DNA of 64,000 nucleotides, taken from Psococerastis gibbosa. Lineage: Eukaryota > Arthropoda > Insecta > Psocodea > Psocidae. Made by a program: the position numbers and the translations under genes. The notes under the pieces are model-generated. The model was not told the origin of the DNA, did no database searches, and was given only the letters and a program-made list of their open reading frames with translations. Below are positions 25,901 through 37,900 of the stretch, one piece after another. Within the stretch, counting starts at the first letter, position 1, and each line of letters starts with the position of its first letter. Where the stretch lies: contig OZ020492.1 in NCBI GenBank assembly GCA_963971405.1, forward strand, positions 1,798,001-1,862,000. The letters are read 5' to 3'.

Positions 25901-28900
25901 CACCACACCACAGAAGCTGATTAAATCTTTTAATCCAAAATATGACTGGATGAATTAGACCGAGGCTGTCATATGTTCTGGCTAGATAGCTGGTGCAGTT
26001 TCTTCGGGTTACAGGTCCGGAGAATGTTGTAAGCTGAAAGCAGAAAACATCAGACTTTGGTTTCCAGTAGAGTCCAAGGACAGGGATGCTGGATTCTGGT
26101 GTTTCTGATAGACTGATGCTGGAGGCTAAGTTGCAATCTTGTAGGCCAGTGAGTACTTCTGGGTGAGAAGAGGCAAATTTGCTGAGGGCGAATTTTCCTT
26201 TAGCAAGCAGGGTTGTGAGTTCGATATGTAGTTTTGTAGTTTTGTGCATTCAGCAATGGATGACGCACCAGTCCATATATCGTCGATATAGGTGTCTGTA
26301 GATATTACTTGACAGGCGCGAGGTAATTGAGATTCATTTTCGATACAGAGCTGTTTAAGGCATCGTAGAGCAATGTAAGGGCTGCACTTAAGCCCATAAC
26401 ATAAGTGGTTAATCTTGAGTTCGGTTATGGTGCCTTGTGGAGATACGGAATTAGTTGAATCTACACGAGATAGTATGTGCATTTTTTCAGAGTCATCGTT
26501 CGATATTTTTATCGATCTGTAAAAAGTGTCGATATCAGCTGTGAAGCATACTCGATTCCAGCGGGCTGATAGTATAATGTAGTTAATTGGTCTTTGCAGT
26601 GGTGGTCCACACATAAGTTGGTCATTAAACGTTGCGGTATGACCTGGGGCGGTTAATGTGGGGTCAAAGACTAACTTTGGTTTGTTATTTGAGCGTTTGA
26701 AGACCACGTGACTGTTGAATAGGTACTGATTGGTGATAAGTGATGGGCAGATTTGCTGTTTATTAATATAGTCTTGTAAGGCTGCTTGGTAAATGGGGTA
26801 TTGCTGATTTTTTGATAGCCGGTTTTCCATTCCACGGAAGCTGGCAATCGCACGATGTTTATTGCAACCAATAGGTACTGGATTCTGCTTGAAGGGGAGA
26901 CTGACGATGAATCTTCCGTCAACATCTCGAGAATGGGTAGCCGTAAAGTGTTTTTCAATTTCTAAATTCTCCGATGTAGGGATGGCAGGTTCCGATTCGG
27001 GGTCTGGAATTGATTCCCGTTTGAAAAGTTCTTCAATTTTTGTGGTTAGATTATCAGAGGCAGTAGCGAAATAAGAACAGGGCAAGATGCAGGTATCAAT
27101 TGCATGGGGTACACGACCCATAATAATGTATCCGAATTCTGTATGGATAGCCTTCGGGATCTTAGGATCGGGCGATACTGCGGTATTGAGCTGATTTGAT
27201 CCAGAAGACAATATGTCCATTGTGGACGCAGTGCTGAGTAGGATGTGAATTTCCTTGGAAACGAATGGTTTTGGATCGGCGAGTTGCAGTTGATTAATTT
27301 GCCGGACAAATTCTGGGTGAAGCGATATAGGAGATGTGTTTTCGGTGATCTTTTCTAGCACGTTAGCTGATATGTGTAGTTTATGGTTTTGGTTGTAACG
27401 TGATTCTAAGGTGCATGCAACAGTTCCAATTGTAGATAATTGACTGTTAGCGAGGCCTGAAATGTTGACAGTATTTTGTTTGTTAATTTGGAGACCAAGC
27501 CTCTTTGCAGTCTTGAGGCTTATTAGGTCTTGGTTGCTATTGTGTCTAGCATTACATTAACTTCGTGGATAAAACCACAGTTATCAACCACAGAGCAGAG
27601 AACAGTGCCGAACAATGTTGTGTACTTGGGCGTGAATGAATTTGCATTACTAGATAGGCAGGTTGTGACTTGACCATTTGCTGAAGAGCTGGTGGGAGCA
27701 GGAGTAGCTGAGTACGTAGGTACGGATTTGCTGGGGCACAAAAGTGAGTGATGAGTCTTGGCGTTGCAGTAAATGCACTGCTTGGTGCTAGTGCAGCTAG
27801 GTAATAAGTGCAGGTTGCACATGCAGGTTAGACATCGATTTTGATGTGATACCCAAGAAGTACGGTCTTGGACGGACTTAGCCAAGAAACTGGAGCAACG
27901 AGTGATTCTATGAGCATCGCTGTTGCAGAAAATGCAGAATACATTTTTGGATGTATTATTATAGGTTGCTGAAACCGGTTTCGGTTTCAATGCAGTTCTG
28001 ACTGAAGTTGGTTTGTTGCTGAATTGGACTTGCAACGTTTTGGAATAAAGCTGGGAGGATTTCGATGTAGGCTTCAAGTTGTCTGGAGTTTTCTCCGCGT
28101 CCAGCAGGAATAGGGAGTGCTGAGTTTTCGAAACGAAGGCCATTAGATCCTTAAATTGAGGTACGGTATTTTGGTCGACCTGATTTTCAAACAATCGACG
28201 GGTATAGGTGTCTAGATTACGTAGTGAAATATGTAATAGGAGTACGTCGGCTAAGTCAATGTTCGGTAGACTTTTTAGAGCCTGAATATTATCATTATGG
28301 ATTTCCAGGTATTCTTTGAGGGAGGCTGGAGTTGCTCTTTTGGCAGGCGTGAAGTTAAACAATGAAGTTAGGTGAGATGAGACCAAAGTGCGTTGGCATT
28401 CATACCTTTCTTTCAAGGCTGCTATAGCATTGACGTAACCAGCGTCAGATAGCGGGTAGTGGCACACAAGCGCTAGTGCCTCAGTTCTGAGCAGAGATTG
28501 TAGATAATAAAATCTGTCGGCATTAGACAACGATGTATTTTCGCCATACACTGCCTGAAACAGTCGGATAAATGCAGGGAAATCTCGAATATCATTTGAA
28601 AATGGCGGAATATGAATATCTGGAAGACGAACGCCTTTTCGAGATGGCTGAGTAGGTACAGTTGCAGAGACTGAAGCAGTAGTTGCAGAGCGACTGTATT
28701 CTAAGGCTTCATGATATTTAACCCTTATTGTTTCGATGATGTCATCGAAGGCGGACGTCTGTTTAGAAAGATCCAGCTTTGCCTTGGGTTCGAGAAGAAT
28801 ATTATTCTTGTAGGTTGCTTGCACTAACATCCTGGACTCGCGTTGCAACTCGCTCGCAATGTCCAGTTGCTCTTTGTGCAAGGATAACTTGGATTTGGCG

Positions 28901-31900
28901 TATGAGTCCACTAAGTTCCTAATTTTGGTTACTCTTGCGAACAAATCCTCAAATTCTTGCCGTAGAACAGTATTTTGATCGGCGGGAGATAGAGCATATT
29001 CATTATCAGACATTTTCGGAAAGAAAGATAGAAAAAAATGAGAGCTGAACTGAGCAGAGTTTTATGCGTAAATTGGACCGTTAAGAATGGCAATTTAGGT
29101 ACGCAGGTTCATAGAACGGATTGAAGGACCATATAGACGCGACTAGGCGTGGTAGGGTGGTAGAGTGTACTTACCTTGTTCGGTGGCGGCGAAGAAGTTA
29201 GAATGAAGATCCGGGCCCGGAGACGCTGTATTTGTAGCACACCGAACAAGACGTGAGAAGTTAGGACATTTAAGTTAGGATATAGGATTTAGGATATGTA
29301 AGTATTAAATTAACTAATTATTGAGAACTTGATAATAAGCATCCGAACCGTATGATTATGAGTGCAGAACTGAGTGCCGGTACTGGCAGAATGTTCGCTT
29401 GTTGAAACATGTGAAGTTTTAACTAAGGACATACACTTCAGTATCAGGTATTTCTTTTCTTTTTTTTTTTTTTTTTATAAAAAGGTTAATGGCATACACA
29501 CAATTTAATGAATGTATCCGATTGACCTCTTCAGTCGCCTCTGTAGGTAAGTACCCGTGTTGAGTTACGACACGTCTCCGTTCGCATGGCTTGTAGAGAC
29601 TTGTACAAGTACAAGCACGTTACCACCTGGCCATCCTCGAAGTCGATAAGGTACAACGTGTTATTGTATTATGTCCTCTACAGAACTCCTTGAAGGGCCG
29701 TCCATGGCGTGTTTAAGAGAGAGATAGAGCTGGCTATTGACTTTGGCCTCCCCTCGATCACCCCCAATAGAATGGTTTACACTTTTTATTTGAGAGGAAG
29801 CTTCCCATTGACATTGGAAACCCCTTGATCACTCCAAAATAGGGTGTTTTATATTTTTTGCTTTCCTATTTATAGGAAGTACAAGGGAACCTTTGGAACG
29901 GGCGAAATATACGATTTCGAGATTTCAGCTTTGAGATCCCAAGAACCACAAAAAGTAGTTTTTACAAAATGCCTGTCTGTCTGTCGGTCTGTCTGTTTGT
30001 CAATTTGTGGGCAAACTATTTGGTTTATTTGGATGACATTTGGCATGGATTCATGGAATCATATATAGAGTACTTTTTTTATTTTGAGCTAACACAATTT
30101 TGTAGGGTTTTGCCCTCCAAAAACTACAAACAACGGCTTAACAAATTCTCACAAATGGCTTGAACCATTTTTATACATTCACAATTTATTGTAGTATTTA
30201 TTAATTTTAATAACAATAGGTTGCTTACTCCTTGATAGTTTCGTTTTGGGAGCAAAACAATGGAAAGACTCAATTTTCATGAAAAATTACTAAAAAAACA
30301 GAACCTGTGCAACCTTTCTTCGATGCTTTTTAACTTCAGATGAGTTGTAGGTGTCATATATATTAATTGTAGTAATAAAACCAAATAGGTTTCTGCCGAA
30401 ACAAAGTTTTAGTTTCGAATATTTAAAAAAAAAATTGAAAACAAATGGATAAAGACATCGGCTTCGATGGCCAGGTGGTAACGTGCTTGCACTTGTGCGA
30501 GTCTTTACACGCCATGCGATCGGATACGTGCCGTAACTCAATAAGGGTACTAACCTACAGAGGCGACTGAAGAGGTCAATCGGATACATTCATTAGATTG
30601 TTTGTATGCGGTTAACCTTTTAAAAAATTTAAAAAAAATCATGCACCAATACGTTGTATACCCTGCCATTCTTACTCTGTTGTAATATATTGCTATGCCA
30701 GTTCATGACTATGCAATCGTTCCACCTATCAATTCAGTACTTTGGGATAGGGAGAGTCGAGCCAACTGAAATTTAACCCTAGGACAATGGTTTACCAATT
30801 TACCATGGAACTTTTTATATTATCTAATCCATACTAATTTATAAATAAGAAAGCATGTACGGGTTAACTTGCACCTGTTCATTATTGCTTTCCAATTTAT
30901 ACGTAGTATAAGGAAAGCTTTGTGATGGTCGAAATTTCCGATTCCGAGATTTCAACGGATTTACACGTTTTAAGGTCCCAGGAACCCAAAAAAGTGGTTT
31001 TTACGAAATATGTGTCTGTAGCTCTGTCTGTCTGTCTGTATGTCTGTCTGTATGTCTGTCTGCCTGTTCATCGATTTCTGGGCAAACTACTCGGCCGATT
31101 TTGATGAAATTTTGCATGTAGGTTCACAAAAATCATGCCTCGGGACCATTTTTTTATTTTGGGCTAACTCAATTTGGGGGGTTTATTCTCAAAAAACTCC
31201 AAAAAAAACGTCTAAAAAAATTATTTCCCAAAAACGGCTCCAACGGTTTCTTTTGAATTCACATATATTGTAGTTGTTATTAATGTTGATAAAATGCGGG
31301 GGGTCTCTTGCCTCTTGATAGTTTGCTTCTGAGAGTAATAAAATAAAAATAACTCAATTTTTATGAAAAATGACTAAAAAATCATTTTTCTGCGGAACCT
31401 TTCTATTGATGATTTCTACCTTCAGGTATCTTTTAGGTGTTCAATAGTGTAACAAAACCGGACAGGTTGCATTCCCAAAAAGTATTTGGGTCTATGCAAA
31501 AAATAATTTTTTGAAGAAATTATGGAAAATTCACGCTCCAATACATTACGTGCCATGTGTCATTGTTACTCCAGTTACAATGTATTGGTCTGTTCTTTCC
31601 AGAATATGCAATTGAGTTTTAATGGGTTTTTAATATATTGAGGTGGACCTCTCTCCCCCCCCCCCCTCGACGGATCTGAAATTTAATCATAGGGAAATTA
31701 TTTACTATGAAATTTCACATTATGTCTATCTACTAGTTTATAAATTGGAAAGCATGTTCGAGTAAACTCGGGCCGGTTCTTTTAGTCGAGTCTCGAACCG
31801 TTCTGTTTCATAGTCAGGTTTTCTACAACCTCCACTAATCCGGACACAATAACTATGAATAAGACTTAAAAATAAAGTTTCCACTGGTTCCGTTTAGCAC

Positions 31901-34900
31901 CTGTAACATCCTACGTCATTCTGAATTTACCTATGCATATCGTCTTGTGAGTTTCTTCTATTAGTATCATTTTATGAGATTCAAGGGCAAATGTACTTAC
32001 CCGTACGTTAATGTACGGTAATCATTTACCACACAGCAGAAGAAAGAAGCAAATTAGTTAATGGAAAATCAGACCCCCCACACTCCGTTGTAAAACCTTA
32101 AATGCCATGTCATTAAGTATAATAAAATGTTCCTCTGCATTCTGATTTACTCTGCATTCTCCATTCTGACAGTATGTGAAGTAAAATAGTATAGTATGTG
32201 TATATAATATGTGATTTACAGTAGGTGAAGACATTTATTTATTTGGGACGATCTGTAAAACTTTCTATTACCTAATACGATGCATACTGTGCAGAAGTGC
32301 TTGCACTCATTTAATTAATGAAGAATTCATACAGTAACGAAAATCTTTATATCCTTTTGGGAAAGACTCCAGTTATTTGAGTAAATGATTATCAGAACGG
32401 CGGAATGGGGTTCAATGGATTCGGACAATTGGATTTGTACTGCATACTTACTGGTTATTGGTGTGGTCTGCGGTCGCCACTGAACACCAATTGGCAAAAA
32501 TGATTGTGTATACCAATAAGGATTTCCTCTATCAGATATGCTAGTAGCAACGCACTAAGAAGTTCTTATCGTAACGAGCCTCAAAAATATTTGGTCGTGG
32601 GCTCGAATCCCACCAAGTCCAGCTATTTCTTAATTCTCTAATTTCGGGCATGCCTCTCGTTTTTGCCGCGAGAACTGTGGTATGGACAGTTTTGTCACGT
32701 TGTTCTGGCGAAAATGCCAGAAGCTTCGCATCCAAATAACCGCATAAAATTAGAGAAGAAGCTTGCTCTGACATAATTCATCTTGGCAAAGTGACCGCAG
32801 TGAGCTTGTAGTCATGTGTTATAGCTTGAACGTTTGAGCGACGTAGACTTGATTGTAGGTCACGGTCAGCCTCATAAAGTCATGAACCCCAATTTGACGA
32901 GACGGTTAAAGAGGAAACTGGCCGTTAACATTTTCAATCACCCCAAAATAGGGTGTTTTATATTTGCTTTCCAATTTATTCGTAGTATAAGGAAAGCTTT
33001 GTGATGGTCAAATTTTTGATTTGGAGATTTCAGTGGATTTACACGTCCCAGGTCCCAGGAACCCAAAAAAGTGGTTTTTACGAAATGTCTGTCTGTCTTT
33101 TGTTTGATTTCCGGACAAACTACTCGGTGGATTTTGATGAAATTTGGCATGTCGGTTCAAAAAAAAAATCATACCTAGAGGCAATTTTATTTTTATTTTG
33201 GGCTAACTCAATTTGGAGGGGTTTTATTTTCAAAAAACTCCAAAAAACGTATAAAAAAATTATTTCTCCAAAACAGCTCCAGCGAGCTTTAAATTCACAT
33301 ATATTGTAGTCGTTATTAATGTTGACAAAATGCGGGGGTCACTTACCCCTTGATAGTTTGCTTTCTGGGGGAAAAATAAATAAAAAATAACAACATTTTA
33401 AAGAAAAATGACTAAAAAATAATTTTTCTGCGAAACCTTTCTATCCATGACTTCTACCTTCAGGCAAGTTGTAGGTGTTAAATTGATTAACGAAACGGGA
33501 CAGGATGCTTTCCCAAAAAACTATTTGCTTTCGTGCAAAATTTTTTTTTTTTTTAATGATAGAAAATTCACGCTCAAATGCATTGAGTGCCCTGCCATTA
33601 TTGCTGTGTGGTAATGTGTTGGTCTGACCTATCTAGAATTTACCTCACCTCCAGTGACGTCAGGTGGGCAACCCCCTCCCCCCTCACGAGATATCGGAAA
33701 TTTAACTCTAGGAAAATTATTTACCATGTAATTACTCATTTTCTCTATCTACTAATTTTGATAAATTGGAAAGCATGTTCGAGTAAACTCGGACCGGTTC
33801 TTTTATTTTGAGTTTACTTAATTTTGGGGGGCTTCGCTCTCAAAAAACTAAAAAACAAATCCTAAAACAATTTTTCAAACAAAACATTTTGTCTTGAAAA
33901 CGGCTCCAACGATTTTCTTCAAATTCACAAATATTGTAGTCGTTATTAATGTTAACAAAATACAGTAGGTCGCTTGCCTCTTTGATAGTTTAGTACTGGG
34001 AGTAAAAAAATGAAGAAAATTTTCATTAAAAATTACTAAAAACTACTTTTTTCTGCGGAACATATCTATCTATGCTTTCTTACTTCAGCTATGTTTTAGG
34101 TGTTAATTGGAGTAACAAAACTCAGCAGGTTGCTTTCATAAACTAAACGGCTAAGAGGAAAGAAGATGGACCCCTGCTTCAACGTGTGTGCGTGTGTGGG
34201 GTGGAAGGCGGCAGACCACAAGAACGACCATGGATGACGCTAGGAACAAAAGTGAGGAAAGACTTCAGGACCGTTGGTTTGTCACCAGAAGATGCTTATG
34301 ACCGGAAGCCTTGGAAATTTTAAATCACCGACCGCAGGGTGAAAGAAGGCGCTGTTAAAGTAAAGTACATGCAGTGGCGGATCTGCAGCTAAAGGGGTTG
34401 TGGCTTTTCTCCAAGGGGTGTAAAGCTTGTTTCAGTTACTTGGGCAACGCTAAGTGGAAACATCTAATCCTTTCCCCACTGAGAAAAGAGAGCAAACACT
34501 TCAATAACCTTTGGGTTGGCAGGAACTAGGAGTTTACCTCGGACACGACTAGCTAAACTAAACTTCAGGTACTTATGACTTCAACGACGCCTTATCCTAC
34601 CCATACGGATACTAAAAGCAAAAAAATACCGAACTTGCCAGCATTAATCATTTAAATAGAACTAACAAACTTAATATACATATATACTGTATACCTATGT
34701 AGTATACTATATTTCAAAAATAGTTAGTTTCGATACGTAGTCTCATGATTCATCAAATTAAAAATATCATCATATCATCGACGTGAGCCAGTTGTACACT
34801 ACAGGAAATGTCCATTTGTGCGCCAATCGCAGCCACCCTGCAGAGAGCCTAATAGGTAGCTGCAGTCAATAATGTAAGACAGAAAACGAGGAGCACCGGA

Positions 34901-37900
34901 AATTATCATTGCAAAACATTGAACGTCCTTGTACAAAGTAACGATAGGGAATCTAAACTATTTTACGATTAGGAAGTGGAAATGTACCCAACACTTTGAC
35001 TCAATGCCAGGAATATTGAGTGCAAACTCGTACACCGTTACACATATTATAATGACACCTCTCTCCGCCGTCAGCAAGACAGCTCAACGATTTTACTTCC
35101 CTAAAGATCAGCTCGAAGGAAAGCCGTTAAATTAGCAGTAATGCCGCATTACTTACTCCTTGGCGCTACGGCCCATGTAGGGCCTAGGCCTGCTCTGTCT
35201 CATCGCGCCAGCCTGCGCGGTCCTGCGCTCTCCTTCGCCAGTCTTCGACGTCAAGGGTCGCCAGATCCACCTCGACGTCGTCCAGCTATCGCATCCTTGG
35301 CCATCCTACTCGTCTTCTCCCTTGGGGCACCTTGTGTAGGGCTGCTTTTGAAGCCCTATTGTCTGACATTCGTTCCACGTGCCCTAGCCACCTGATGCGG
35401 GCTCTCTTGAATTTGGCTACTATCGGAGGTTCTCGGTATATCGCGTAGAGTTCGTCTACGGATACGCCACTGACTCTGTTCCTTTCTCTCTGCCGCCTAC
35501 ATTTCAAAATATGACATGTGGCCTTTACTAACACAAATTGGCCACAGATTTATGCTTGTAATACTCGACAGGGGGCATAATAGGGCACAAGGCTTAAGAG
35601 AAAATAGCAGGGGGAAAAGCCTTACAAGTGCAAAAATCAAATATCTTATGATATCAATCGTAATAAAATAATATCAGGACACACATTTTACGGGACAAAG
35701 GCGGACGATTCAGCCAGACGTGACTTGCCAACTTCTTTTCCGTTGTAGCCATAGGGCTAGCAGAAGATTTCTTGTCGTTTTCCGAAGATTTCGCCAATGA
35801 AGTTGGCGCGTGTTCGGGGCGTGTCTAGGGGGAAACCGTGCAGTTTTGTTCAGTCGGCTTTACGCCAGCTGGCGAAATTGTCGAGAAAACCACAAGAAAA
35901 CTTCTGCTGGTCCTATTGCTACAATGGAAAAGACGTCGGCAAATCACGACTGCCAGAATCACATCGGGCCTTAATGGGGCACTAACAGGAGCCTGTTGAA
36001 AAATTCCATCTCTAGAGTTATACATAGAATAGAAAGAACACTCATTCCAGCCAAAAAAAAATTAAATTCTGGTGCCTCCTTTGACCAGTCAGTGGGTTCA
36101 AAAGCGAAGCAGGTGGCACCAGGTGTTCAGACAGCGAATGTCCCAACTCAGACCACCCCCTCTAAAGTCTTAACTGAGCCCCAGTAAGAAACTGGGGTTT
36201 ATAATTTAATTCAAAATTGGCATGTTTTCAATGATTTGCTTGTATATTAACAAACTTTATTAATAGCGGAAATTTCCAACAGGAAATGAATTAATCAAGA
36301 TTAAGATAACAGAAAGTTTCAAAAATAAAAATTGCATTAGCGGGCCCATCAATGAATTTGGCGTATTCCTGGGGTTCTAAGGAATCCCGCCAAACATAAT
36401 TTTTTTGACACCTGTGGCCACCTGGTAAATTTTTTCAAAATATATTTTTAACACACTCGAATGGCCTATTTCTCCTATATAGAACTCAAGCACTTACTTT
36501 AGACATTTATTTTCGACATGTAGAGGACTCTCACTTTCACCCGAAAGGTTGTTGGTTCGAGTCCTACCCTTCCTACATTTTCTGACTAAGCTTCGGAGGG
36601 CATGTAAAGCAGGCGGTCCCGGGCCTTCCTAGTTGAGTGTAAGAGAGGGCTTTATAGCCCTAACTACGCTAGGTTGGCTTAGTAATTGAACACAAAAGTC
36701 CTTATTTACTTTATCGAATTTTATAGATTAACGATAGCTCACTTGACAAAATCTATTGTGTATTATCGCAGTTTATATGTTTTAGAAGGTCATCAAACCA
36801 CATTTTTACCAATAATTAATTTTCTCTCAAGAAATGCCATTTTTCAACAATTAGGAAAGATTCTCTTTAGCACTTGGATCACCTAACATAGTAAGTAAAT
36901 AATAAATGTATTTCCTTCAAAAAAAGTTTTACATTGATGTTAAAGATATGTCAGCAGGAGGGGACCCTTTAGGACGTGCCCGTGCCGGGCCCCCTTTTAC
37001 TATAACTGAAACGAAATACTAAAATATAAGGCTATACGAAGAAAAATAGGCGAAAAATAATAATAAAAATAAACTATAGAAGACTGTTCTAATTGATTTA
37101 AGGGTATAGACTAAGTTGTTTTTTAATTTGAGTTTTGTAAATATTTAAATTTAAAGCTGTTTTAACTGATAGAGGGAGCAAATTGTAAACTTTTACTGAC
37201 AGAAAACAGTGTGAATGCTGAAACAAGGTAGTTATAAAAGCTGGGGTTCTGAGGCAGCTCTCTTCAGCCAATCTGGTTCTTTGTGAGTGTTGTATGAAGT
37301 CTTCAACCGTGTATCTATAATATAGTAAGAGCTGCGTATGAAACCATCAACAAATTTTGCGGCAAATAGCAACCGGATTTTGAACCCTTGACCTTTTGGT
37401 ACACAGCTCAGTTCGTTGTTAACAGGGCTAGCTTATGCATAGAAATTCGTATCTCTCCTTCTCTCAACCTCTTCTTCTTCTGTAGTTGCAATCTAGCGAT
37501 TGGTTTGCAGCAAATCTTTCCACCTCCTTCTCCACTCCTCCCTGTCTTGGGCCGTTCTGTTGAGTTCCAAGTAGGTTCCGCATCTCATACCTTTCTTGAA
37601 GTCTTCTGCGTACGCCTTCCTTGGTTGCCCTCTTGCATTGGTGCCTTCGATTGTGCCTTCTATTATGGTGCTTAAGAGTCCTTCTTGTCTGATAAGGTGC
37701 TCTTCTCACCGAAATGGAGGTAATTAGGGATTTTTTATCATTTATCCTTTGAAGTACCTCTTCATTCGTTATGTGGTCTCTCCAAGATATTTTCATCATT
37801 CTCCTATAGCACCACATTTCGGAAGCCTCCAGCTTCTTTTTGTTTGTTTCGTGTATGCACCATGTCTAACAGTCATAAAGCAGTATGCTCCATACTAGTG

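Larger units (their letters stand above)
23193..29425 (-). mobile_element. BEL/Pao LTR retrotransposon in Pdk intron 1
   Basis: Full-length element of 6233 bp with two 292-bp LTRs that I read as identical, flanked by AGGAC (23188-23192 and 29426-29430). A candidate primer binding site begins TGGTCCTTCAATCC two bases inside the 5' LTR (about 29131 downward) and a purine tract GCCGGGGGAGGA abuts the 3' LTR (23485-23496). The minus strand codes Gag with three zinc knuckles, then protease, RT, RNase H and integrase in the order typical of Pao elements. The polyprotein frame is broken at four places (about 27540, 26229-26244, the C run near 24899, and a stop at 24763). Orientation is the same as Pdk. 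Confidence 0.93.

Noticed and set aside
30922..31273. Frames coding [22 protein letters not shown] peptides, also near 29969, 33001 and 43764
   Set aside because: Readings of the CTGT/GTCT microsatellite in repeat G, often mispredicted as proteins.
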